A stretch of 37,282 bases of DNA from Dysgonamonadaceae bacterium (GTDB taxonomy: Bacteria; Bacteroidota; Bacteroidia; Bacteroidales; Azobacteroidaceae). The stretch lies in contig JAIRNV010000193.1 in assembly GCA_031257875.1 (NCBI GenBank), positions 1 to 37,282 of the forward strand, read 5' to 3'. The notes below the pieces were generated by a model. That model saw nothing but the letters and a program-made list of their open reading frames with translations, ran no database searches and had not been told where the DNA came from. How positions within the stretch are numbered: the stretch's first letter is position 1; the number at the start of each line of letters is the position of its first letter. This document shows positions 8,696 to 15,975 of this stretch, one piece after another. Position numbers and translations under genes: made by a program.

Positions 8696-8976
8696 GCCAA
8701 TATCGTTAAGTTAAGGAGTAAGTATCTATCAATTACCGTGATATAATAAGGTAATAAGGTTGGTTGTAGATGGAATAATTCTCTGCTACTAAGGTTGTTT
8801 TGTTGTTAAATAAGGTTGGGAATAAGGTTTTTTCTTGACGTCGGTTTAAACCGCAACGGGTATAAACCTTATTTCAACCTGATTTCTCCCAACAAAACAA
8901 CCTGAGTAGCAATGAATAACGGTAATATCTCCATAACCTTATTACCTTGATTTATCTTAACTTAATGATATTGGGC
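8696..8976. mobile_element. 281-bp MITE-like long palindrome, no coding content
   Basis: The terminal inverted repeats are GCCAATATCGTTAAGTTAAG (8696-8715) and CTTAACTTAATGATATTGGG with a further C (8956-8976). Internal arms also pair: GGTAATAAGGTT with AACCTTATTACC, and GCTACT-AGGTTGTTTTGTTG (8785-8805) with 8890-8910. Nearly the whole element can fold on itself. The termini resemble those of the element at 16144-16347. It is flanked by the two halves of a GC-rich REP hairpin (GTGTAGCG... and ...GCTACGCCGAGCG), so it seems to have inserted into that hairpin. Confidence 0.7.
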
Positions 8977-9000
8977 GTTCTTGCTACGCCGAGCGGTATT

Positions 9001-9417
9001 TCATTTATCATTAAAAATAAAGTCTAATTTTTGTTTGCGATAATGGTGAAACTTTGTATCGCTGCTGATTAAAGGGATTTGTTCGGTAATGGCTTGTGCG
9101 ATAATCATGCGGTCGAACGGATCACCATGCCCTTCTGTCGGAACTATACCGGCAAACGTAATCAAATGTTCTTTTTGTACGTATTTAACTGTACAAAATA
9201 ATTCGTTCTCAATGTAGTTAAAAACATCAAATGGTTTTTGCCATTGTTTTACGTTCAATTTATTGTCCCGTATAAGCATATAAATTTCCTGTATGCTTAT
9301 TGCGCTAACATACATCAGGTTATCTGTATCTTCAATGATATTCCGCACATCTTTTGAGATAGCAGCGGGAGTGCCAATGAACCGAATAAGAATATTTGTA
9401 TCTAATAAATATCTCAT
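9001..9417 (-). CDS. PIN-domain toxin, VapC-like
   Basis: A 138-residue PIN-domain protein, typical VapC length. It begins MRYLLDTNILIRF with the first acidic residue of the PIN site (Asp6). Further acidic positions appear in the conserved stretches ISIQEIYML (Glu) and HGDPFDRMIIAQA (Asp), and the C-terminus has LISSDTKFHHY. VapC toxins are metal-dependent RNases that cleave tRNA or rRNA. I chose the ATG at 9417, one base after the stop of the upstream antitoxin-like gene, instead of an upstream start inside that gene. The pair is translationally linked. A deleted second copy lies at 9650-9698. Confidence 0.85.
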   Translation of the reverse strand: MRYLLDTNILIRFIGTPAAISKDVRNIIEDTDNLMYVSAISIQEIYMLIRDNKLNVKQWQKPFDVFNYIENELFCTVKYVQKEHLITFAGIVPTEGHGDPFDRMIIAQAITEQIPLISSDTKFHHYRKQKLDFIFNDK

Positions 9418-9418
9418 T

Positions 9419-9580
9419 TTAATTATATAAAATAGACCGGTCATTAATAACTACACCTTTTAATCCGAGAGGATGTTTACGCATCCATTCTCCTGCAGGT
9501 GACAATTTTTTAGGTTGTGCCGCCATTTCTTTTTTCGTTTTGTCTGTTGCTTTCGTTTTTTTTACTGTCTCCATCATCAT
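9419..9580 (-). CDS. Small antitoxin-like protein paired with the PIN toxin
   Basis: A 53-residue basic protein. It begins with three consecutive ATG codons (9580, 9577, 9574), continues ETVKKTKATDKTKKEMAAQ, and ends KLSPAGEWMRKHPLGLKGVV plus a short tail. Short proteins of this kind often precede PIN toxins in Bacteroidota. Antitoxin function is inferred from size and from the one-base gap to the VapC-like gene. The N-terminal Lys/Thr leader is shared with the orphan copy at 9701 and with the RhuM gene at 8619. No clear DNA-binding fold is visible. Confidence 0.6.
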   Translation of the reverse strand: MMMETVKKTKATDKTKKEMAAQPKKLSPAGEWMRKHPLGLKGVVINDRSILYN

Positions 9581-9596
9581 TTTATATTTTTTTAAT

Positions 9597-9614
9597 CCTG
9601 TCAATTGTCCTGCT
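9597..9614 (-). repeat. Short remnant of the smpB 3' end
   Basis: CCTGTCAATTGTCCTGCT matches the start of the smpB tail (CCTGTCAATCGCCCGCTT), with 10 of the first 12 bases identical. It sits just upstream of the first antitoxin-toxin pair, where a third copy would be expected if each cassette carries an smpB end. It is short and could be coincidental. Confidence 0.45.
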
Positions 9615-9640
9615 CGGCGTAGCGAGACGCTACGCCGAGC
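9612..9640. repeat. GC-rich REP-like hairpin
   Basis: Perfect 13-bp arms GCTCGGCGTAGCG and CGCTACGCCGAGC are separated by AGA. Related hairpins lie at 14952-14979 and, split by the MITE, around 8677-8995. Confidence 0.8.
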
Positions 9641-9649
9641 GTGAATATT

Positions 9650-9698
9650 TCATTTATCATTAAACATAAAGAATATTCGTATCTATCAAATACCTCAT
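9650..9698 (-). pseudogene. VapC-like toxin remnant (internal deletion)
   Basis: The minus strand reads MRYLIDTNIL, identical at nine of ten residues to the start of the intact toxin. It then jumps directly to sequence matching that toxin's last codons (TTTATGTTTAATGATAAATGA against the intact end). About 370 bases of the middle are missing and the frame stops early. It directly follows the orphan antitoxin-like gene at 9701. Confidence 0.75.
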
Positions 9699-9700
9699 TT

Positions 9701-9844
9701 TTAATTGTATAAAACAGATTGGTTGTTAATAACAAAACCTTCTAATCCGTGAGGATGTTTACGCATCCATTCTCCTGCCGGCGACAGTTTCTTAGGTTGC
9801 TCCGCCATTTCTTTTTTCGTTTTGTCTGTTGTCTCCATAATCAT
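9701..9844 (-). CDS. Orphan antitoxin-like protein (second copy)
   Basis: A 47-residue protein with start MIMETTDKTKKEMAEQ and body KLSPAGEWMRKHPHGLEGFV. It is an evident paralogue of the antitoxin-like gene at 9419-9580. Translation could also begin at the ATG at 9838. The reading frame is intact while its toxin partner has been deleted to a stub. It lies 20 bases after the smpB stop codon, so it may be cotranscribed with smpB. A kept antitoxin without its toxin could neutralise the paralogous toxin, but that is inference. Confidence 0.55.
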   Translation of the reverse strand: MIMETTDKTKKEMAEQPKKLSPAGEWMRKHPHGLEGFVINNQSVLYN

Positions 9845-9864
9845 TAACCATTAATCATTAATCA

Positions 9865-10320
9865 TTATTTCTTAAACATCCTGTCAATCGCCCGCTTGTC
9901 ATCCCTTTCCCGCAATGTTTGCCGTTTATCGTAGGATTTTTTCCCTTTTGCAACGGCAATAACTACTTTGGCCAGACCTTTTTCATTGAGAAACAGCTTG
10001 GTGGGTACGATGGTGAAACCGGTATCTTTGGAGAGCCTCTCCATTTTGTTCAGTTCTTTGCGGTTCAGCAGCAATTTGCGGTCGCGGCGGGCGGAATGGT
10101 TGTTGTAACTTCCGTAAAAGTATTCGGAAATATTCATGTTTTTTACCCATAATTCCCTTTTAACGAAGGTACAGTAAGTATCTACCAAACTTGCTTTCCC
10201 GAGCCGGACGGATTTGATTTCCGTTCCGGTCAGGACAATTCCGGCGACAAAGGTTTCTGTAAATTCGTAATCAAAAGCAGCTTTTTTATTTTTGATAACG
10301 ATATTGTTCTGTTGAGCCAT
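9865..10320 (-). CDS. smpB: SsrA-binding protein SmpB
   Basis: This 151-residue protein binds tmRNA and delivers it to stalled ribosomes for trans-translation. The family hallmarks are present: [71 protein letters not shown], and the basic tail [21 protein letters not shown]. An in-frame upstream ATG at 10356 would put the start on top of the promoter box, so the ATG at 10320 is used. The tmRNA gene itself was not found here. The 3' end of this gene is duplicated downstream, as in a genomic-island attachment site. Confidence 0.96.
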   Translation of the reverse strand: MAQQNNIVIKNKKAAFDYEFTETFVAGIVLTGTEIKSVRLGKASLVDTYCTFVKRELWVKNMNISEYFYGSYNNHSARRDRKLLLNRKELNKMERLSKDTGFTIVPTKLFLNEKGLAKVVIAVAKGKKSYDKRQTLRERDDKRAIDRMFKK

Positions 10321-10353
10321 AAGTTGTTTTATTGCATTTGATATGATTGGCCG

Positions 10354-10361
10354 CAAAGGTA
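10354..10361 (-). promoter_or_regulatory. -7 box (TACCTTTG) for smpB
   Basis: The minus strand reads TACCTTTG, 33 bases upstream of the chosen smpB ATG. That is a usual leader length for Bacteroidota, and the box rules out the longer upstream start. Confidence 0.6.
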
Positions 10362-10493
10362 ACGATTATTTTTTAAAGGAATGGGCTTTTTACCGCAAGT
10401 ATATTCCCAAAATGGATGGGCTCTACAGTTATTAAACACCCATCCGTTTGGAAAGGAAACACGGATAGAATCTGCAAGAGGAATAGAGGCATT

Positions 10494-11522
10494 TCAGGGC
10501 GTAACAATAGAGCTATATTTCTTATTCCTTTTAATATAATATTCCCATAACAAATTGATTTTAAAAATCCCCGGGGGCAAGCCGGATTTTGATTTTTCCA
10601 GATTCTCCCTGCGGATGGCTTTGTAATTCTTTTTTTGTCCGGCAAAATCCCAGTGCGCTTTTATTACGGAAAATGCATTGGCAGGGTAGCCTTTCAACAG
10701 GAATTGCAGCGCCGCCAAACAGTCGGTTAAAATTCGGTATCGCATTATCCTGCAATAATATTTTTCAGGCAGGTTTTTGTAAATCATCAAAAGGTTGTTT
10801 CGGAAATTCAGGAAAGTTTTACGCGGATGTTCCATTTTCAGCGTGGCGCCGCCAACATGATAAACCGTCGATTGCGGCAGACAGACGATTTTCTTTCCTC
10901 TTGACCGCAATCGCCAGCATAAATCAATTTCTTCCTGGTGCGCAAAGAAATAAGCGTCTAATCCGCCGGCTTCCAGGTAGTCTTTCCGCCTGATAAACAG
11001 GCAGGCGCCGCTGGCCCAGAGGACTTCCGCTTCCCGGTCATATTGTCCCGCATCCTTTTCAATCGTGTTGAAAATTCGCCCCCTGCAAAAAGGATATCCG
11101 TATAAATCCAAAAAACCGCCGCAGGCCCCGGCGTATTCAAAAGTCAATTTATCATTGTAAGACAATATTTTGGGTTGTAATGCAATTACTTCCGGATGGT
11201 TTTCCAGGTAACTGATTGCCGTTGTCAGCCAGTTTTCGGCAACTTCCACGTCGGAATTGAGCAGCACGACATACTCGTGATTCAATTGCGCCAAAGCCCT
11301 GTTATAACCTTCCGCAAAGCCGTAATTTTTATCCAGCGGGATAAGCCGGACGGAAGGATACGACTGCTTGAGAAAGGGTAGGGAGGTATCGGTAGAACCG
11401 TTGTCGGCCACGATGATATCCGTTTCTTCTGCGGGTGTATTTTTTATCAGTGCGGGAAGGAATTTTTCCAGCAGTTTCCGGCCGTTCCAGTTGAGTATGA
11501 CGACCGCTGTTTTTTTGTTCAT
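10494..11522 (-). CDS. Family 2 glycosyltransferase (rhamnosyltransferase-like)
   Basis: A 342-residue GT2 enzyme. The N-terminus TAVVILNWNGRKLLEKFLPAL, the DNGSTD nucleotide-binding loop, the LLNSDVEV metal-binding motif and the ASGACLFIRRKDY...HQEEIDLCWRL block are characteristic of inverting GT2 enzymes acting on surface polysaccharides. The C-terminal 80 residues include amphipathic helices likely to contact the membrane. Its start overlaps the stop of the LpxL-like gene by four bases, so the two are translated together, hinting at a role in lipid A or other cell-envelope glycolipid assembly. Donor and acceptor are unknown. Confidence 0.85.
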   Translation of the reverse strand: MNKKTAVVILNWNGRKLLEKFLPALIKNTPAEETDIIVADNGSTDTSLPFLKQSYPSVRLIPLDKNYGFAEGYNRALAQLNHEYVVLLNSDVEVAENWLTTAISYLENHPEVIALQPKILSYNDKLTFEYAGACGGFLDLYGYPFCRGRIFNTIEKDAGQYDREAEVLWASGACLFIRRKDYLEAGGLDAYFFAHQEEIDLCWRLRSRGKKIVCLPQSTVYHVGGATLKMEHPRKTFLNFRNNLLMIYKNLPEKYYCRIMRYRILTDCLAALQFLLKGYPANAFSVIKAHWDFAGQKKNYKAIRRENLEKSKSGLPPGIFKINLLWEYYIKRNKKYSSIVTP

Positions 11523-12409
11523 AAACCGTGTTTTTTATATTTCCATCGATTGTGTGTCCACAGATAACCGGCGGGATTGCGCAAAATGGTTTTTTCCAGT
11601 AAAGCCATGTATTTTTCCGTAATTTCAAATTCCCGGTTTTCGGCCGGATTTTCGGAAATCAGTTTCACTTTTCCTTCGTAGAAACTCCTTTTTATTTTCT
11701 TAATATCTAAATAACAGACGGCAGCGCCTGTGTGCAGGGCGATTTTTTCCGTTCCGGTCAGTACCGGCGTATCCTGATTAAGGAAACGAACCCAAATGTG
11801 CGGGTTATTCGGCGAAGGTTTCTGGTCGGACATGAACCCCAGCAGCCAGTTTTTCCCTGCTTTCCGCATTTTTACAATTTCCCTGTACACATCGTATTTG
11901 TTGAATCCGACCGAATGGAAACTTTTCCGGATACGCAGGAAAAGCCTGTCGGAAACCTTATTTCGCAGCGGGCGGTATACCTGTCCGATAACCGGGTTTT
12001 CACCGGATTTTATCCACAGGGTGACAGAGGTTACCCATTCCCAGTTTCCGAAATGTCCCAGCAGTAAAATCACCGGTTTGCCCTGTTTCAGGAAATACTG
12101 GAGAAGTTCTTCGTTTTTGAAAACAAAATGCCTTTTCATGCGCGATGCGGGCATATTCAGCAGTTTGACGGTTTCAAAAAAATAATCGCAGAAATGGCGG
12201 TAAAACGATTTTTCTATAGCGCGGATTTCTTTCGGGGATTTACCGGGAAACGAATGAAGCAGGTTTGTGCGGGCTGTTTTTTTTCGATAACCAACTATAT
12301 AATAAATAATAAACCAGGCTATATCGGAAAAAAAATACAGCAGGCGCAACGGCAAAAGGGACAGTAGAAAACACAGTGCGAAAGTAATATAATATAAAAA
12401 CCGGTTCAT
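11519..12409 (-). CDS. LpxL/HtrB-family lysophospholipid acyltransferase
   Basis: A 296-residue lipid A late acyltransferase-like protein. An N-terminal membrane helix (residues 2-22, FLYYITFALCFLLSLLPLRL) anchors it in the inner membrane. The catalytic H(x4)E motif is in LLGHFGNWEWVTS, followed by GQVYRPLRN and GFMSDQKPSPNN, as in the LpxL/LpxM family. These enzymes transfer an acyl chain from acyl-ACP to a lipid A precursor, though family members also act on other lipids. It is the first gene of a pair with the GT2 at 10494. Confidence 0.9.
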   Translation of the reverse strand: MNRFLYYITFALCFLLSLLPLRLLYFFSDIAWFIIYYIVGYRKKTARTNLLHSFPGKSPKEIRAIEKSFYRHFCDYFFETVKLLNMPASRMKRHFVFKNEELLQYFLKQGKPVILLLGHFGNWEWVTSVTLWIKSGENPVIGQVYRPLRNKVSDRLFLRIRKSFHSVGFNKYDVYREIVKMRKAGKNWLLGFMSDQKPSPNNPHIWVRFLNQDTPVLTGTEKIALHTGAAVCYLDIKKIKRSFYEGKVKLISENPAENREFEITEKYMALLEKTILRNPAGYLWTHNRWKYKKHGL

Positions 12410-12588
12410 GTATTTCTATCGGCGGATTACAGTTTGTTTACTGATGATATATGTAAGATATTTACCCGGATATAAAGTAACAGTATAGCGAGTATGCTTT
12501 TTACTTTTACTTGTATCTGTACGTTTAAATAGCCTTAATAACCTTAGCCAGAAAACAATTATTTTTACAATTAACCTTATTAACATAT

Positions 12589-13935
12589 TTATCTGTTTTT
12601 TATTATCGGGTTCGCAATGACGCAATGAGGCTGAAATACCCCTCTGTTTTCGTTAAAATCGCCCAAAGTTACGGGAATCAATTGATTTATCCAAGAAATC
12701 CGGTAATCGGTTTCCACTTTGATATAATTTTCCGTAAAACCGTGCATTTTATTTCCCCTTTTTGTGTGTTCAAACAGTGCCTGATGGCGTGTTCCAACCT
12801 GCGAGCGGTAAAATTCCCTGATCTTTTGGTCGGAAATTTCCAGTAATTGCCGGCTCCGTTCCTGCTTAGTCTGCGGATTTACCTGTCGGTCGATGTTCAA
12901 AGCCGCCGTTCCCGGCCGCTCGGAATAGCTGAAAACATGCAGTTGGGAAACCGGCAAGGACAGGATAAACTGTTTGGCCGCTTCAAAATACTCGTCCGTC
13001 TCGCCTCTTGTTCCGACAATTACGTCCACGCCGATAAAGGCGTCCGGCAATAATTCCCTGATTTTATGAATTTTGGAGGCAAACAGATGCGTGCCGTATT
13101 TTCTCCGCATCAGTTTCAAAACTTCATCGGAGCCGGATTGCAGCGGGATATGGAAATGCGGGGCAAATCGCCGGGACTGGGCGACAAATTCCAGGATTTC
13201 GTCTGTCAGCAAATTGGGTTCGATGGAAGAAATCCGGAACCGTTCTACGGATTCGACCCTGTCCAGCGCTTTCAGTAAATCGAGGAAAGTTTCCCCAGTC
13301 GATTTGCCGAAATCGCCGATATTTACGCCGGTCAGGACGATTTCTTTTCCGCCGTCTTTTCCCGCTTTCCCGGCCATTTCCACCAGGCCGGCAACAGGGC
13401 CGTTGCGGCTGCGTCCGCGGGCAAAGGGAATGGTGCAGTATGAACAGTAATAATCGCAACCGTCCTGGACTTTCAGGAAATAGCGTGTGCGGTCGCCTTT
13501 TGAGCAGGAAGGCGTAAATGTGTGAATATCCGCGACTGGCGAAACAAATACCCTGCCGTCATTGCGGGCGTGGGCGAAGTTATGCAGGAATTTGGCGATT
13601 TCCGCCTTTTGCCCTGTCCCCAAAACCAAATCGACGCCTTCTATCCTGCTCACTTCCTCCGGCTTCAACTGTGCGTAACACCCCACCGCAACCACGTAAG
13701 CGCCGGGATGCTGCCTGCCGATTTTCCGGATGGCCTGGCGGCATTTCTTATCTGCCAGTTCCGTGACGGAGCAGGTGTTGATAATGCAAATATCGGCTAT
13801 TTCGCCCGGCAAGGCTTTGCGGACACCCTGTTCGGCCAGTTGCCTGCCGATGGTGGAAGTTTCGGCGAAATTGAGTTTGCAGCCTAAAGTATAATAGGCT
13901 GCTTTTTTATTTTCAAAAACGTTTTTGTCGATCAT
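12589..13935 (-). CDS. mtaB: tRNA t6A37 methylthiotransferase
   Basis: A 448-residue radical-SAM methylthiotransferase that converts t6A to ms2t6A at position 37 of tRNAs reading ANN codons. The N-terminal UPF0004 domain carries the first cluster cysteines (TLGCKLNFAE, NTCSVTE, VGCYAQ). The radical-SAM motif CDYYCSYC lies near residue 158, then FARGRSRN, and a TRAM-like domain ends the protein. The TLGCKLN start and the overall length point to MtaB instead of MiaB or RimO. The gene is apparently monocistronic. Between its end and 12409 there are about 180 bases with no supported gene. Confidence 0.93.
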   Translation of the reverse strand: MIDKNVFENKKAAYYTLGCKLNFAETSTIGRQLAEQGVRKALPGEIADICIINTCSVTELADKKCRQAIRKIGRQHPGAYVVAVGCYAQLKPEEVSRIEGVDLVLGTGQKAEIAKFLHNFAHARNDGRVFVSPVADIHTFTPSCSKGDRTRYFLKVQDGCDYYCSYCTIPFARGRSRNGPVAGLVEMAGKAGKDGGKEIVLTGVNIGDFGKSTGETFLDLLKALDRVESVERFRISSIEPNLLTDEILEFVAQSRRFAPHFHIPLQSGSDEVLKLMRRKYGTHLFASKIHKIRELLPDAFIGVDVIVGTRGETDEYFEAAKQFILSLPVSQLHVFSYSERPGTAALNIDRQVNPQTKQERSRQLLEISDQKIREFYRSQVGTRHQALFEHTKRGNKMHGFTENYIKVETDYRISWINQLIPVTLGDFNENRGVFQPHCVIANPIIKNR

Positions 13936-13943
13936 TTTTTTTT

Positions 13944-13971
13944 TAATGATTAATGATTAATGATTAATGAT
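13944..13971. repeat. TAATGAT heptamer, four tandem copies
   Basis: Four perfect TAATGAT units lie just upstream of mtaB on the minus strand. Similar ATTAATC-type units occur at 9849-9866 between smpB and the orphan antitoxin. Confidence 0.85.
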
Positions 13972-14026
13972 TTATCTGAAAACCGTTATTTGAAAATAAG
14001 GATTAATATTTAATATCACAATACAG

Positions 14027-14899
14027 TCATTCAATAGATTTTAAAAATTCCAACCCTTTTTCATAGCCATACATATATACTTTTTGCAAACTTTCTTCTG
14101 TAGCTGCATAATAATCAACACCCATTTCTTTCAGATTCACATCCGGCCGGATAAAATCTATTTTACAATTGTCTATAGCAGACGGAATTTCATCTGCGGA
14201 AAAAATATCTGTCTTTTTATTGTCATGTTCGGTTAAAATGCATATTATATATTGATAACCGAGATTTTTCAAGGGAACGGCCGGACAAAGCGATGTGTAA
14301 CTGCCGTCTATGTAAGCTTTCCCTTCAATATAAGCCGGGATATGCCATGCATGCAACATCCTTGTGGTAGCGTATGCAACTGCTTCAAAATTTTCGGGGG
14401 ATAATAATTTTGTTCTGTCATCTTTTACTGTATCATAGAGATGCAGTTCGAGATTATCATCTTTCCATGTTGTAATATTTCTTGAAGCTTCTATCAATAA
14501 TTTCTGTCCGAATCGTTTAGCCTTTTCCGTTTGGGTTACGGACTCAGCTTCTCCGGTTTTTACATAACTGGTTGCTATTAATAACCTGCGCGCTGCCGGC
14601 AGCCATAATTCTTTCCGTATGACGGGAAATGTTTGGGTTATTGAATGTATGATTGCATTGCTTTGGCTGTTTCCCTCGATTTTACTTATTTTTAAACCGT
14701 CTGTCCATAAGGAAATATCAAATTCTTTTATTTTCCCAAAAGCTGCATAAGCTGCAATTAAAGCAGACGATGAGCAACCGGCATAAGCTTCCGCTATAAA
14801 TTCATTATCTTCAAAAGCAGTAAGTACGCCTTGAGTAAAAATTGTTTTATATCCTCCGGACATACACGAAACAGCGTTGTTTTTTAATAATTTACACAT
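14027..14899 (-). CDS. Patatin-like phospholipase family protein (divergent)
   Basis: A 290-residue protein with the patatin layout. A Gly-rich oxyanion loop (SCMSGGYKTIFTQGVL, residues 11-26) is followed by the nucleophile elbow YAGCSSSALIAAY with Ser43, and by the Asp-Gly motif AYIDGSYTSLCP near residue 197. The elbow reads GCSSS instead of the usual GxSxG, and DGS replaces DGG/DGA, so it is a divergent member. Bacterial patatin-like proteins hydrolyse acyl chains of phospholipids. No signal peptide is visible. It stands alone, flanked by repeats, with no clear promoter. Confidence 0.75.
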   Translation of the reverse strand: MCKLLKNNAVSCMSGGYKTIFTQGVLTAFEDNEFIAEAYAGCSSSALIAAYAAFGKIKEFDISLWTDGLKISKIEGNSQSNAIIHSITQTFPVIRKELWLPAARRLLIATSYVKTGEAESVTQTEKAKRFGQKLLIEASRNITTWKDDNLELHLYDTVKDDRTKLLSPENFEAVAYATTRMLHAWHIPAYIEGKAYIDGSYTSLCPAVPLKNLGYQYIICILTEHDNKKTDIFSADEIPSAIDNCKIDFIRPDVNLKEMGVDYYAATEESLQKVYMYGYEKGLEFLKSIE

Positions 14900-14951
14900 G
14901 TTTTTTTTTATAATTTTTTTTAATATTATTTTAAGTTGTAATCAGCCCCCG

Positions 14952-14979
14952 CCCGGTGTAGCATCCCCGCTACGCCGGG
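14952..14979. repeat. REP-like hairpin (CCCGGTGTAGC ... GCTACGCCGGG)
   Basis: The arms CCCGGTGTAGC and GCTACGCCGGG (one mismatch) are separated by ATCCCC. It is a relative of the hairpin at 9612-9640. Confidence 0.7.
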
Positions 14980-15033
14980 TAGAGGTCGCAATGATACAGT
15001 GAGATTGAAGTACCGTTAATCACCGATCATTAA

Positions 15034-15702
15034 TTACGGCACAATAGCCTTTTCAATTTCGCTAAAGGGTCCCTTTTCGCCCTTTCCATTTTACCGGCAG
15101 ACAGCGATATAAACCGTTTTTTTCCCGCGTTCTTCTTCCGTAAATTCGAGGATATGCGGTGTGCGGGTAGCCGGCACGCTGCGGGTAAGAGCGTCAATAC
15201 CGGCCGGCGGGGCGTCAAGCATGGCGTAGACAATAACGGCGCCGATTGCTCCGTAAGGTTTTCCTTTACCTTTTGTTTTCATGTTGTGGAAAAAAACCTT
15301 CAGGCGGCGAAAACCCACTACCTTGATGATAACTCCGGGACATAACTTTGGAACATTGATGGCTGTCGGCCTGGTGTCGCGCACATGAAGTCCCACTGCA
15401 ATCCGTTCGGCATCGGAAATAACGGGATTCCTTAGCCGGAAATCTGCCGGCGTGCGGATGATGCTTTCAAGATTTTTGCGCGCATCATTTTTTTGCACCA
15501 CAATAATGGCATTTTTCGCCGGACTGTCGGCCTACTTTTGAAACTCGGCAAAGGCAGCATTGGCAGCTTGCAGGTCGGCAACTTCTTGGGGTGTAATACC
15601 CCATGCCTGCGCATTAGCGGATACCTGCGCGTAAAAATTGGCGCTCCACGGCACTAAATCGGCATCTTTTTTTCTTGAAATATAATCTTTTCTAATTTTC
15701 AT
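15034..15702 (-). pseudogene. Broken conserved Bacteroidota hypothetical protein
   Basis: Starting at the ATG at 15702, the minus strand reads MKIRKDYISRKKDADLVPWS and so on for 56 codons to an amber TAG at 15532-15534. The same frame continues without another start into ADSPAKNAIIVVQKNDARKN and on to YIAVCR and a stop near 15097. One base shift later the expected family ending NGKGEKGPFSEIEKAIVP plus stop (15034) is found. This matches, from memory, a Bacteroidota family of about 220 residues that starts with a KKDADF-like motif and ends in a RGEKGPWSE-like motif. It therefore carries one nonsense and one frameshift mutation. Its function was unknown even when intact. Confidence 0.75.
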
Positions 15703-15717
15703 ATTAACGGTAATTTA

Positions 15718-15945
15718 TTAGATATATTTATAGGATTCGTTGACGTCAACAAGTCTTCCGTTGACGTCAACAAGTCTTCCGTTGACGTCAACAAGTCTTT
15801 CGTTGACGTCAACAAGTCTTCCGTTGACGTCAACAAGTCTTTCGTTGACGTCAACGAATCTTCTGTTGACGTCAACGCGCCTTCTGTTGATGTCAACAGA
15901 TAATTTATTTTTGAAAATTAAGTGATATGTTCTTACTTCTGTCAT
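15718..15945 (-). CDS. Possible 75-residue heptad-repeat peptide in the leader of the broken gene
   Basis: An open frame from the ATG at 15945 reads MTEVRTYHLIFKNKLSVDIN and then repeats of RLVDVNG/RLVDVNE, because the 21-bp repeats are exactly seven codons long. It sits 23 bases after a -7 box and in the same frame as the broken gene that follows. All three frames of such a repeat tend to be open, so coding is doubtful; the array may act as DNA or RNA. Confidence 0.25.
   Translation of the reverse strand: MTEVRTYHLIFKNKLSVDINRRRVDVNRRFVDVNERLVDVNGRLVDVNERLVDVNGRLVDVNGRLVDVNESYKYI
15739..15897. repeat. Array of eight 21-bp repeats with a GTTGACGTCAAC palindrome core
   Basis: The 12-bp perfect palindrome GTTGACGTCAAC occurs at 15739, 15760, 15781, 15802, 15823, 15844 and 15865, with a one-base variant (GTTGATGTCAAC) at 15886. 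The spacing is exactly 21 bp. The nine-base linkers are AAGTCTTCC or AAGTCTTTC in the first five gaps, then GAATCTTCT and GCGCCTTCT. The spacing equals two turns of B-DNA. The array lies 37 bases upstream of the broken gene's start and downstream of its likely promoter. Confidence 0.95.
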
Positions 15946-15967
15946 TTCTGTTTGATAAAATTTCCTG

Positions 15968-15975
15968 CAAAGTTA
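15968..15975 (-). promoter_or_regulatory. -7 box (TAACTTTG) upstream of the repeat array
   Basis: The minus strand reads TAACTTTG, matching TAnnTTTG, and would place the 21-bp repeat array inside the transcript leader. Confidence 0.4.

Noticed and set aside
10373-10645. A 90-residue minus-strand open frame overlapping the end of the GT2 gene
   Set aside because: It overlaps the conserved glycosyltransferase in another frame and resembles nothing known.
12416-12625. A 69-residue minus-strand open frame between mtaB and the LpxL-like gene
   Set aside because: It overlaps the mtaB end, has no supported start and is AT-driven and basic; I cannot support it as a gene.
15030-15233. A 67-residue minus-strand open frame at the end of the broken hypothetical gene
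   Set aside because: Only its neighbouring frame carries the conserved ending; this is a shadow created at the frameshift.
15739-15897. CRISPR array
   Set aside because: The unit is only 21 bp, the linkers are nine bases and nearly identical, and no cas genes are present.
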